Below the pieces are notes generated by a model, which saw only the letters and a list, made by a program, of their open reading frames with translations, did no database searches and was not told the DNA's origin. Shown one piece after another: positions 50,605-59,376 of a stretch of 64,000 nt of DNA. The stretch spans positions 18,927-82,926 of the forward strand of contig JAQWLM010000107.1 in the NCBI GenBank assembly GCA_029247315.1, given 5' to 3'. The position numbers were made by a program, and so were the translations under genes. Numbering within the stretch: the stretch's first letter is position 1; every line of letters begins with the position of its first letter. Source of the stretch: AAA164-E04 sp014239995 (GTDB lineage Bacteria > Verrucomicrobiota > Verrucomicrobiia > Limisphaerales > AAA164-E04).

Positions 50605-52521
50605 ATGAGTAGCCCCGTCATTCTGACGGCTCTCTTTTTTGTGTATCACACAGAGTCCCTGCAGGCAGCATCACCGGAACACAATTTTGCCATCGACCGG
50701 CTTGAGGCACGCCGCAGTTTCCAGATGCAACAGGCAAGGGCAATGCAGGTTTTTCATGATTTTCGATTTGATGACCAGATCTTGGCTAGCGGTATTCAAT
50801 TCGCTCACCAGGTTGTCGACGACGCCGCACTAACCTACAAGGCGGCGCATTATGACCATGGAAATGCGGTTGCCGTTGCTGATGTGGACGGTGATCTGCG
50901 CCTGGACATCTACTGGACAACTCAGATTGGGGAGAATCATCTCTGGCGCAATCTCGGTAAGGGCCTTTTTGAAGATATCACTGACCGGGCCGGCCTTGCG
51001 CTCCCGAATCAGATCTCTGTTGGGGCTTCCTTCGCAGATATCGACAATGACGGTGATCAAGACCTTTTTGTCACCACGGTGCGCAAGGGAAACCACCTTT
51101 TTCAAAACCAGGGAAACGGGGTTTTCAAGGATATCACCGCCGACTCCGGATTATCCTACAGCGGACACTCCTCTGGAGCCGTTTTCTGGGACTATGACAG
51201 GGACGGAGTTCTGGATCTCTTCGTGACCAACGTAGGCATATACACCCAGGAACAAAAGGGACGGGATGGTTTTTTCAAGGCATACCCCGATGCATTTTCA
51301 GGACATATGATGCCGGAGCGTACCGAATACAGCATTCTTTACAGGGGACTTGGCAAGGGAAAGTATAAGGACGTCTCGAAGGCGACCGGATTGCGGGATG
51401 CCAGCTGGAGCGGTGACTGCGCTTTTGCGGATATCAACGAGGATGGATTCCTGGACCTTTACATTGTCAACATGCAAGGCGATGACCATTTCTATGAAAA
51501 TCAGGGCGGGGTTTCTTTTGTGGACAAAACCTCCACTTATTTTCCAAAAACCTCCTGGGGAGCCATGGGCGTGAAGTTTTTTGATGCCAACGGGGATGGT
51601 CGCTTGGATCTATACGTCACCGACATACATTCTGACATGACACAGGGACAGACCATGCAGGCCCTGAGATTTGAACCGCGCGCTGAAAAAGCCAAGAGCG
51701 AGGCATTCTGTTCAACACAATGGACTGAAGCATACCTTCAGGGTGCAAACAACAACCTATTCGGAAACGCACTTTATGTCAGCCAACCGGAAGGGAACTT
51801 TCGTGAAGTTTCCCAGTCGTATCACGCAGAGACGTACTGGCCGTGGGGATTCAGTGTCGGAGACCTGAATGCAGATGGGTCTGAAGACGTATTTGTGACC
51901 GCCGGCATGGGTTATCCGTTTCGTTACGGCATCAATTCTCTCCTTCTCAATGATCATGGAAAGCGTTTTTTTGACAGCGAGTTCCTGCTTGGGGTCGAAC
52001 CCAGGGGTGACGGACGCACCGAGAAGGTCTGGTTTACACTGGATTGCGACGATACGGATCAAACGCATCGCGAATGCCAGGGTCACACGGGTAGGAAACC
52101 GGTTCTTGGAACCTTGAGCACACGCTCTTCCGCAATGGTCGATATCGATAACGATGGCGACCTGGACATCATCACCAATGAGTTCAACGACCGACCTCAA
52201 CTTCTTATCAGTAATTTAACTGAGAAGAAAAAAATCACCTTTTTAAAGATAAAACTGGTTGGCAGGACTTCCAACAGGAATGGCTTGGGAGCCAAAGTTT
52301 CGGTCCTGACTGCCGGAAAACGTCAGATGCAGATCAACGATGGAAAATCCGGCTACCTGGCTCAAAGCTCGATACCCATGTATTTTGGTCTGGGAACCGC
52401 TACCAAGGTCGATGCCGTTGAGGTCCAATGGCCTTCTGGAATCATCCAACGCACACAAGCACAGGTGGAACCCAACCAAACCTTGACACTGCGTGAACCG
52501 GATGATGGCAGAATACCTTGA
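50605..52521 (+). CDS. Secreted CRTAC1-like protein (FG-GAP repeats plus ASPIC/UnbV)
   Basis: A 638-residue protein from the ATG at 50605, which gives a signal peptide (PVILTALFFVYHTESLQA); the frame is open 41 codons upstream. Repeats of the FG-GAP/VCBS type: DVDGDLRLDIYWTTQIG, DIDNDGDQDLFVT, DYDRDGVLDLFVTNVG, DINEDGFLDLYIVNMQGD, DANGDGRLDLYVTDIHS, DIDNDGDLDIITNEF. The C-terminus is one ASPIC/UnbV domain (GLGAKVSVLTAGKRQMQINDGKSGYLAQSSIPMYFGL, then VQWPSG). It has one unit where its divergent neighbour has two. The two genes are 229 bases apart and may be co-regulated. Confidence 0.9.
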   Translation: MSSPVILTALFFVYHTESLQAASPEHNFAIDRLEARRSFQMQQARAMQVFHDFRFDDQILASGIQFAHQVVDDAALTYKAAHYDHGNAVAVADVDGDLRLDIYWTTQIGENHLWRNLGKGLFEDITDRAGLALPNQISVGASFADIDNDGDQDLFVTTVRKGNHLFQNQGNGVFKDITADSGLSYSGHSSGAVFWDYDRDGVLDLFVTNVGIYTQEQKGRDGFFKAYPDAFSGHMMPERTEYSILYRGLGKGKYKDVSKATGLRDASWSGDCAFADINEDGFLDLYIVNMQGDDHFYENQGGVSFVDKTSTYFPKTSWGAMGVKFFDANGDGRLDLYVTDIHSDMTQGQTMQALRFEPRAEKAKSEAFCSTQWTEAYLQGANNNLFGNALYVSQPEGNFREVSQSYHAETYWPWGFSVGDLNADGSEDVFVTAGMGYPFRYGINSLLLNDHGKRFFDSEFLLGVEPRGDGRTEKVWFTLDCDDTDQTHRECQGHTGRKPVLGTLSTRSSAMVDIDNDGDLDIITNEFNDRPQLLISNLTEKKKITFLKIKLVGRTSNRNGLGAKVSVLTAGKRQMQINDGKSGYLAQSSIPMYFGLGTATKVDAVEVQWPSGIIQRTQAQVEPNQTLTLREPDDGRIP

Positions 52522-52541
52522 AACCCATTCAGGGTTTCAAG
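52517..52541 (+). terminator. Perfect hairpin at the end of the CRTAC1-like gene
   Basis: Two 10-base arms (CTTGAAACCC and GGGTTTCAAG) separated by five bases; the first arm contains the stop codon. There is no T-run after it, so it may be an mRNA-end stabiliser or a Rho-type site rather than a classical intrinsic terminator. Confidence 0.5.
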
Positions 52542-53060
52542 CCGAGAGGTCACAGGGAGTCAAAATAACTCCAGGTTGTGGAAGATATCATCGAACCCCG
52601 GTGAAAATATTGGGGATCGTATCGATTGCTGAATGCTTCCTTAATTGAGTATCTGCATAGGGTGCTTAGCTTCTCAACAACTTCCACAGGTGGGATGAAC
52701 CTTCCATACGGGTGTGGACCTTTTGGACAGGACCCAAAACCCAGTCACAAGCCTCATTCAATGAATGAGATAAGCAGGCACCCTCTTCAAGGGTGTAACA
52801 CAATGTAATCGGTGTCAGCAGGTTTTCGATTGATGGATCCATTCAAATTGCGGGTCGTTCCTACACCTCACAGTGTTTTAATGAAACAAGACTGGGATGT
52901 CATCGCCAACAAAAGTTTCTGGATATGGTATGTTTCATTTTTCACCGAACACCGGCACCGTGTCGATCATTCAAAACATGCCCCCAAGGGACCCATTGCA
53001 TTTTAATGACATCATCGCATGTTGAAAATCCACCATTCGATTTTCAGGCAGCATCGTTTC
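52542..53060. other. Intergenic region with no supported gene
   Basis: About 520 bases between the CRTAC1-like gene and the terminator of the convergent repeat-protein gene. Frames at 52626-52808 and 52812-53006 do not resemble protein. No tRNA fold or repeat was recognised. Confidence 0.5.
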
Positions 53061-53095
53061 AAAAAAAAACCGCCCCCGGAATCCCGGGGACGGTT
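53061..53095 (-). terminator. Strong intrinsic terminator of the giant repeat-protein gene
   Basis: Read on the minus strand: a 12-base arm AACCGTCCCCGG, a short GATT-type loop, the matching arm CCGGGGGCGGTT (one T-G wobble), then a run of Ts. It lies just past the stop codon at 53117-53119 and is the clearest terminator in the window. Confidence 0.92.
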
Positions 53096-53116
53096 CTGAA
53101 TGATCAAGTCACCAGC

Positions 53117-56100
53117 TTATTCAGCAATGAAGAAGCGTTGTGTACCATCAAGGGAAACACTGGTGCTGGGAGGATTGGCACCGTCTACAGGGGTAAATGG
53201 CCCTGTGACGCTGGCTGCCTCCATTAAGTGGTTTCCTTCCCACTCAATGACCAGATTCCCGTCCTGGACAGCAAATCCAGAAATGTTGCCTTGTGCCACA
53301 TAGGGAACCGAACCTCCGGTAATCTCGGCGTTATCAAAGAAGCCCGTGGTCTGATTGCCGCGGGACTCTTCCGTCTCGGGATCTGGAGGACCGATATCAT
53401 CGGCATAGGCACCAAATCCAAGTGTAATGCCATCCGATGCCGGGAAGGGCACCTCGGCACCGAAGACATCATCCAGGAAGAGCTTGGCAGTACTGCCATT
53501 GAGCACGATCTTCATCCTGTGATCTCCTCGGTTATCATAGGTCCCCCCGTCAAAGGATGGGATATTGATACCGGATCCAGTTTCCTCGTTGTCCGTATCA
53601 CCCGGGATACGGTTATAGCGCCAGCCATAGTTTCTCGAGTCATGCGTGGTATGATCGACAAAGAATACAGAGTTACCATTGCCATCGATGGCCCAGATGC
53701 CTGTCCGGCTCTCTGAACTCACACCAGCTGCAAGAACAAAATCAACCATCTTACGATCAATCGAAAAGGTCAGCGGTTCGACCTGCGAAGCACCGTAGGT
53801 GTCGCTGGTTAACAATGCCATGCCTGGCCATGCGGCCTGCTCTGCTTCCACATGAATAATCACGTGGCCGTCTTTAACCTCGATGATGGAGTCAGGGGCT
53901 GGTTTGAGCACACCGGAATCGTTGAATGGAGTCTCATCGACACGCCATTTTGAATCATCGAAGGAGTCGCCAGCAAAGTTGTCTGTAAGAAAGACCTCGG
54001 GAATGGAGATCACCTCGACACTGATATCAGCAGCAACACATACGTCGGCACTGGTGCTCAACTCAAACACGGCGGCACCCAAGCCAACGGGAACAGCGGT
54101 GAATGTCTGGGTATTGGAGCCTCCAGCCGGGAAAACCAGAGTCAGACTTCCATTGGAACCACCACCAGGAACGGCCACATTGGCGTTACTGCTCTTGATG
54201 GTGACGGAAATGTCATTGGAGTCATTTACCAGTCGAGGCACCGAGACGGTGACTTCCTGGCGCTCTGCCTGCGTCATTAGAATGCCCCATGGGCTTCCAA
54301 CAATACAGGGAAGCGTGTTTTCGATCTTCAGGTTATCAAACACACCCTTCACGTCGTCATCCAGAAACTGTGCATAGGCACCCAGTTCAACGTGGATCCC
54401 GGCACTCTGTTCAAAGGCGAAGCTTCCGCCCGAGACGCCGTCCAGGAAAACCTCAACGGTACTCCCGTTGGCCACCATCTTGATGGCGTGGGATCCAAGA
54501 TCATCCATACCCCCAAAGGCGGTCACCACCGCACCCCCACCCGTAGGTGAACCGGGGTTGGTGTTGACTCTCCATGAAGATTCATCCTCGGTCAAATGCT
54601 GGGATACGAAGACAAACCTGGAACGATCGTTATTGGTCAGGAACACGCCCACCCTCCCGGCAGAACCGAACTGATCAATGGCGACTCGATCCACCTCAAC
54701 AACGAGATTGAGGTCCTCGGTTGCCAGATAGCTCTTCTTGGTTCTCAGGGAGGCACCAGGCCAACCGTCTTCATCCGTAAACCCGGATATGGTCAGCTGT
54801 CCACCATCCTGCTCAACGGTGAAGGCGCCGACACCATTTCCAAATCCAACCTCGGAGATTTCAAAGTTGCTGGAGTCAATGGAACCGCCGGCAAAGTCTT
54901 CCGTCAAGACCACGCCTGGATCAGAGATCACCGCAACGTCCAGCTTGTTGGCTGAAGCAATGGCAGCGCTCTCGATGGCAAACTGGGTTCCACCAAGATC
55001 ATTACCAACCACACGGAAAGTAGCCGTATTGGCGCCTCCAGCAGGGAAAGTGAGACTCAATCGTCCATTGCTACCACCCTCAGGCACCGCAATCGAGGGA
55101 TCATCGCTCACAATCGATACACTGATCGATTTTTGCGAGTTAAGTCCCTGCGGTATCCTGACGGTCACCGGTTGACTGGTCATTCCCTTGCGCACACCGA
55201 TCCCTGAGGTCACGAAGGTGGCACCACCCTCACTCTCAATCACCAGGTTATCCCAGGTGGTATCGGCAGTATCATTGTCCGCTCGAGCGAAGGAGCCAAA
55301 GTGGAAATAAACGGGTGAAAACGGAAAAGCCACATCGGCACCCTCGATACCATCCAGCAGGAGCTTCACCGTAGAACCATTGGCAATCATACTCATGGTG
55401 TGCAGGCCTCCATCATCAAAGGCCTCCCCATCGAATGCCGTCATATTGTTGCCGCCGCCGGTGGGCACATCGCCATCCTGGCCAATCTTACGATTGTAAC
55501 GCCAACCGCCTTCTCCGCGGACATCGGCAAAGAGCACGTAGTTACTCTCTGTCTCATCATAGATCCACAGGGCACTGCGCGATGCGCTTCCCTGACCTGC
55601 TTCCGCAACGCGATCAATGGCCAAGGTAATGGTTTCCGAACCCGAAGGTTCAAATGACTGGGCTACCCGCAGCGTACCACCCGACCACCATTGCTGGGTC
55701 GTGGTGCCGACAAAACGCATGACACCATCCCCATGCTCGGCATGGATATCCCCTTCGCCACCCTCGAAAAATGGGGTAGCAGGCTCATAAACGCCGCTGT
55801 CAATCCCGTTTGACGAAAAGTCATCCGAGAAAACCACGTTGGTCTGCTGGGGAACAGCCAGGACCTCCAGATTATCCCAGGTGGTATCGGCGGTGTCATT
55901 GTCCGCTCTTGCGAAGGACCCGAAGTGGAAAACAACGGGTGAGAATGGAAAGGCAACCTCTGCACCCACTTCGCCATCCAAGATCAATTGAACGGTCGAA
56001 CCGTTGGCCACCATGCTCATATTGTGAAGGCCCCCGTCGTCAAAAGCTTCCCCATTGAAGGCAGCAATATTATTACCACCGCCGGTAGGAACATCCCCGT

Positions 56101-57229
56101 CCTCACCAATCTTTCGATTATAACGCCATCCGCCTTCTCCACGGACATCGGCAAAGAGCACGTAGTTGCTCTCGGATTCGTCATAGATCCACAGGGCACT
56201 GCGTGAGGCACTCCCTTGACCGTCTTCTGCGACGCGATCAATGGATATGGTTACCGGTGCGTCACTGGAGGCATTGAAGCTTTCCTTCAACCTGAGTGTC
56301 CCACCTGACCACCATTGCTGGGTGGTCGTACCGACAAAGCGCATGACCCCATCACCGGCCTCGGCATGAATATCACCCTCTCCACCCTCGAAGAAGGGTT
56401 CGGCCGCCTCATATTTGGCAGCGTCCAGAGTGTTCGATGAAAAATCATCCGCAAAAACAGCAGTGGTCGTCAACACGGTAGAAATCTTGAGATTGTCCCA
56501 GGCCGTGTCGGCTGTGTCATTATCGGCGCGTGCATAAGACCCGAATTGAAACACCACATTATTGAATGGGAAAGGCACCTCAGCTCCGAGCTCTCCATCC
56601 AGAAGCAACTGCACAGTGGAGCCGTTGGCGACGATACTCATGTTGTGAAGGCCACCATCATCGTAGGCTTCCCCATCAAAGGCAGACATATTATTGCCAC
56701 CGCCTGTGGGGACGTCACCGTCCTGGCCGATCTTGCGGTTGTAACGCCAACCCCCTTCGCCACGCACATCTGCAAATAAAACATAGTTATTCTCAGTTTC
56801 GTCGTGGATCCAGAGTGCACTGCGAGAAGCAGATCCCTGACCGTCTTCAGAAATACGATCAATACTGATCGTGACAGGTGCATCCTGTGTCGCCGAATAA
56901 GTCTCATTCACCTTGAGCGTTCCGCCCGACCACCATTGCTGCGTGGTCACACCGACGAAACGCATGACCCCATCTCCTGGTTCAGCGTGAATATCGCCTT
57001 GGCCACCTTCAAAAAAGGGTGCATTCGATGTGTAACTACCTGCGTTGATCTCGTTGGATGAAAAATCATCCTCAAAGACAACGGAGGACACTTGTGCTTT
57101 CAGGCCAGGCAGTGTGAGCAACAGCCCTGCAAGCAAAAGGCAAACCTTTGCCCTTGTTTTCGCAAACCTCCTGGCACCCTTGTTGGGCAACTCAAGCAGG
57201 TCTTGCTTTGCTTTATTTTGGTTCTTCAT
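53117..57229 (-). CDS. Giant secreted repeat protein with five LamG-like modules
   Basis: A 1370-residue protein. A basic N-terminus with a long signal peptide (about 27-46, VCLLLAGLLLTLPGLKA) is followed by three near-copies of a ~209-residue module (about 50-257, 258-466, 467-676), each with DDFSSN, FFEGGxGDIHAExGDGVMRFVG, TTQQWWSGGTL, GQGSASRSALWI and ADVRGEGGWRYNRKIG. Then an Ig-like linker (about 680-780, VPEGGSNGRLSLTFPAGGANT), a diverged module (to about 985), a second linker with the same GGSNG-FPAGGSNT motif, a fifth module, and a ~55-residue C-terminal tail ending RFFIAE. The modules look like concanavalin/LamG jelly rolls, so carbohydrate binding or adhesion is likely; no catalytic motif was seen. 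No ribosome-binding site precedes the ATG. Confidence 0.88.
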   Translation of the reverse strand: MKNQNKAKQDLLELPNKGARRFAKTRAKVCLLLAGLLLTLPGLKAQVSSVVFEDDFSSNEINAGSYTSNAPFFEGGQGDIHAEPGDGVMRFVGVTTQQWWSGGTLKVNETYSATQDAPVTISIDRISEDGQGSASRSALWIHDETENNYVLFADVRGEGGWRYNRKIGQDGDVPTGGGNNMSAFDGEAYDDGGLHNMSIVANGSTVQLLLDGELGAEVPFPFNNVVFQFGSYARADNDTADTAWDNLKISTVLTTTAVFADDFSSNTLDAAKYEAAEPFFEGGEGDIHAEAGDGVMRFVGTTTQQWWSGGTLRLKESFNASSDAPVTISIDRVAEDGQGSASRSALWIYDESESNYVLFADVRGEGGWRYNRKIGEDGDVPTGGGNNIAAFNGEAFDDGGLHNMSMVANGSTVQLILDGEVGAEVAFPFSPVVFHFGSFARADNDTADTTWDNLEVLAVPQQTNVVFSDDFSSNGIDSGVYEPATPFFEGGEGDIHAEHGDGVMRFVGTTTQQWWSGGTLRVAQSFEPSGSETITLAIDRVAEAGQGSASRSALWIYDETESNYVLFADVRGEGGWRYNRKIGQDGDVPTGGGNNMTAFDGEAFDDGGLHTMSMIANGSTVKLLLDGIEGADVAFPFSPVYFHFGSFARADNDTADTTWDNLVIESEGGATFVTSGIGVRKGMTSQPVTVRIPQGLNSQKSISVSIVSDDPSIAVPEGGSNGRLSLTFPAGGANTATFRVVGNDLGGTQFAIESAAIASANKLDVAVISDPGVVLTEDFAGGSIDSSNFEISEVGFGNGVGAFTVEQDGGQLTISGFTDEDGWPGASLRTKKSYLATEDLNLVVEVDRVAIDQFGSAGRVGVFLTNNDRSRFVFVSQHLTEDESSWRVNTNPGSPTGGGAVVTAFGGMDDLGSHAIKMVANGSTVEVFLDGVSGGSFAFEQSAGIHVELGAYAQFLDDDVKGVFDNLKIENTLPCIVGSPWGILMTQAERQEVTVSVPRLVNDSNDISVTIKSSNANVAVPGGGSNGSLTLVFPAGGSNTQTFTAVPVGLGAAVFELSTSADVCVAADISVEVISIPEVFLTDNFAGDSFDDSKWRVDETPFNDSGVLKPAPDSIIEVKDGHVIIHVEAEQAAWPGMALLTSDTYGASQVEPLTFSIDRKMVDFVLAAGVSSESRTGIWAIDGNGNSVFFVDHTTHDSRNYGWRYNRIPGDTDNEETGSGINIPSFDGGTYDNRGDHRMKIVLNGSTAKLFLDDVFGAEVPFPASDGITLGFGAYADDIGPPDPETEESRGNQTTGFFDNAEITGGSVPYVAQGNISGFAVQDGNLVIEWEGNHLMEAASVTGPFTPVDGANPPSTSVSLDGTQRFFIAE
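55201..57082 (-). repeat. Three in-frame ~627-base coding repeats
   Basis: Three consecutive units (57082-56461, 56460-55831, 55830-55201) encode nearly the same ~209 residues. At the DNA level they differ at many third codon positions while keeping the protein, which indicates old duplications held by selection rather than a recent slip. Confidence 0.9.
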
Positions 57230-57757
57230 ATGTGCTAACTTATCGTTTCATGACAGTTCACTGTTAATGATCAGATGATCCCTATTTTTATCCCCAATCG
57301 TCCCTGATGGGCGATAGTGATTCACCTCGGATATCAAGCGTTCATGTGGATACTCAACAATGTTAGATAACCCCATATGGTGTCAACCAAATACATCAAA
57401 TGCCGAACGGGCATTTTGCCTGCATGTCTTCCAGAGATGACCGTATTGAAAGTTGCCGTCGAAATTCCCTGAATTCCCTGAATTCCCTATACCAATTGAC
57501 TGAAATAAGATGGAAAACGGAACCGAGTTTCCATCCCACCTTATGGGCAAGTGTCGAGGACTTTTGATCCATCGCAAAACATTCAAGATGACCCGGGGCA
57601 CATCAAACACTCCATCAGACGCTTTCTTGAAGACGCTTTCATTGAAAAAAGCATGAAAAACATCGCTTCCATCCCTGAACGCAAGGCATGCGTACCGGTG
57701 ACACCGAAGCAGGGCAAGAGGAAGCGGGAGATGGCAGAAGCACTCAGGATTACTCAA
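57230..57757. other. Intergenic region between the repeat-protein and prepilin genes
   Basis: About 530 bases, presumably with the promoter of the repeat-protein gene. Two opposing frames (57383-57757 minus and 57551-57844 plus) overlap and neither looks like protein. It contains a small tandem repeat, described separately. Confidence 0.5.
57463..57488. repeat. Short tandem repeat, 9-base unit, almost three copies
   Basis: The unit AATTCCCTG occurs twice, followed by AATTCCCT, directly adjacent to each other in non-coding DNA. Function unknown; such runs vary in copy number by slippage. Confidence 0.85.
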
Positions 57758-58495
57758 TCAAGGATGGGTGTTCTTTTTGAAATCAAGAATGATCCCGTTG
57801 GTCTGAGTCTGACTGATTGCCTCCACATGCGCGTCCATGAATAGCGTGACTGCCGACCCATTCGGGTGGCGTTCACCATGGCGATATCCGAGGTTATTGG
57901 TCGACAGATTGATAATGGGGGGGTGATTTCTGACAAAGGCGAGATCCGAGACAAGCAGCGTCTGGGTTGGATTTCTGACACTGCCAAGTTTGGCCGTGTC
58001 CGCGGACGGAAACTTATTTCGAGCGTTGGGAAAATTCTTGGAGGTAAATTGATTCATCCCATAGCTTATTCTCCATGGATTCCCACCCTGAAGCGGCTCC
58101 TTCAAACGAATGGGACATTGCGAGACGCCGTTCGTGAAATTCTGCCCCTGTTGCCCTGCATCAAATTTGGCACGACCGTAATAGCTGAATAAAAGGGCCT
58201 CGAAATTATTGATATTGGCATCGTGAATAAAGCTGTTCGGACCTTCACCCCAGGCGTAAGGAAGCTTGCCGTCATTGTCATCCACGTACATGAAGATGGC
58301 AAAACCCATTTGCTTCAGGTTACTGCGACACAAGGTGGCGGTGGCTCTATCCTTGGCCTTGCTCAGGGCCGGTAAGAGCATGCCGGCAAGGATGGCTATG
58401 ATCGCAATCACGACCAGCAGTTCAATGAGTGTGAAGGCATGCAGGACAAACTTCCTGCGAACATTCAAGGGAGATGCAATAACACGAGAGCACAT
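57758..58495 (-). CDS. Prepilin-type N-terminal cleavage/methylation protein (pseudopilin)
   Basis: A 245-residue protein. After a 20-residue basic leader comes the type IV pilin/GspG signature FTLIELLVVIAIIAILAGMLLPAL, with Ala rather than Gly before the cleavage point (HA/FTLIE), Glu5 in place, and the usual long hydrophobic helix. The rest (TLCRSNLKQMGFAIFMYVDDNDGKLPYA, later YRHGERH and LFMDAHVEAI) is the standard PVC-type pseudopilin body, of which Verrucomicrobiota and Planctomycetota carry many dispersed copies. Its role is unknown; secretion of neighbouring proteins or assembly of a fibre are possibilities. No other type II/IV assembly genes are nearby. No ribosome-binding site is evident. 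Confidence 0.93.
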   Translation of the reverse strand: MCSRVIASPLNVRRKFVLHAFTLIELLVVIAIIAILAGMLLPALSKAKDRATATLCRSNLKQMGFAIFMYVDDNDGKLPYAWGEGPNSFIHDANINNFEALLFSYYGRAKFDAGQQGQNFTNGVSQCPIRLKEPLQGGNPWRISYGMNQFTSKNFPNARNKFPSADTAKLGSVRNPTQTLLVSDLAFVRNHPPIINLSTNNLGYRHGERHPNGSAVTLFMDAHVEAISQTQTNGIILDFKKNTHP

Positions 58496-58876
58496 GGTTT
58501 ATTAGAGTTTGTTTATTCGTTTCAGTCACTCACTCCCGATCGTTAGGAATCCTGACGATCAATGTGGATTTTTTTGCGCTATTTGGGAACGGATAAGGTT
58601 AACTTAACTAGTTTATCTGAAGCAGGCAATTAAATTGTTAACCATTCCACACCACGCTGATAAGAGAGTGCCATACACCATTGAGACCAAGATCACTGCG
58701 ACCACCATGGAAGGTTCTGTTCGACTCCCTCATTGAACAGCAGGTTACCAAAGGCAAAGATTCGGTTCGGTCAGCAAGGAAACGACAAGCTACATGGCGA
58801 TAACCTGGACAGAGCCAACCACGTTCACAGCCTAGAAGGATCTGCAGCACCTGCTGGGGTGTGGTAACACGTCATT
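58496..58876. other. Region upstream of the prepilin gene
   Basis: About 380 bases with no supported gene; the frame at 58638-58850 (minus) does not resemble protein. The part next to the prepilin gene is AT-rich and holds an imperfect palindrome at 58538-58560, described separately. Confidence 0.5.
58538..58560. promoter_or_regulatory. Imperfect palindrome upstream of the prepilin gene
   Basis: Arms GATCGTTAGGA and TCCTGACGATC match at 10 of 11 positions around one central base. It lies 43-65 bases upstream of the prepilin start, a typical place for an operator or a short 5-prime hairpin. No regulator is known for it. Confidence 0.45.
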
Positions 58877-59050
58877 TCAGCAAGGCTGATGCCCCCAATC
58901 CTCGTTTTTCATGGCCTCTTCAAATTGGGCCATCTGCTCTTCATCGCTGAGGGAGGCAAGACCCTTGACAGGTGGACGAGGGTGCTCAGCATGCTTCCCT
59001 TCCAAGCCTTCCTCATTTTCTCCAGATTGCCTTGATGCGTTGTTTGCCAT
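58877..59050 (-). CDS. Short acidic protein of unknown function
   Basis: A 57-residue frame, MANNASRQSG at the start and DWGHQPC at the end, with a likely helix in the second half (LASLSDEEQMAQFEEAM). It is acidic, has no signal peptide or membrane segment and ends in Cys. The composition and the clean start and stop look like a real small protein, but there is only a weak ribosome-binding site (AGG about 9 bases upstream) and no neighbour that hints at its job. It could equally be a chance frame. Confidence 0.42.
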   Translation of the reverse strand: MANNASRQSGENEEGLEGKHAEHPRPPVKGLASLSDEEQMAQFEEAMKNEDWGHQPC

Positions 59051-59376
59051 GTCTGTAACCTACCCTTGAGCAGCCCCCATTGTCAGCATTTTTTTCCGAG
59101 GCGTGCCTGAAGTTTTCCTGGACCACACCAGGCGGGTTTTCGCTTCCCTACCTGGGTGCCAAGCGGGTTGAAACTGTTTCTGCAGCTAAGATGAGAAAAT
59201 CTGAAAGTGATTTACCGTAAATACAGAACCTTGTGATACGACGGTAACTTGAAGTGTTTTCTGGAAACCTGTCAGACGCGGGGGCGTGGTCCAGACTCGC
59301 CTTAGGAGTTGCTTCACCAGTCAAGAGGGAGCATACTGCCACCAACCTTCAAATCCAGTCCATGGAACCATTTGAC
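59051..59376. other. Intergenic region before the Calx-beta protein gene
   Basis: About 325 bases. It contains an 11-base palindrome TTTACcGTAAA at 59211-59221, which could be an operator. The open frame of the downstream gene extends back to 59254 but that part does not look like protein. Nothing else recognised. Confidence 0.4.

Noticed and set aside
55201..57082. Repeats considered as a CRISPR array or mobile element
   Set aside because: The ~627-base units are contiguous in-frame coding modules without spacers.
57383..57844. Two opposing frames (124 and 97 codons)
   Set aside because: They overlap each other, contain a 9-base tandem repeat (minus frame) and have shadow-like composition; no start signal.
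58638..58850. 70-codon minus-strand frame rich in Cys, Arg and Trp
   Set aside because: I considered a remnant of a transposase or other broken gene, but no recognisable motif or repeat ends support it.
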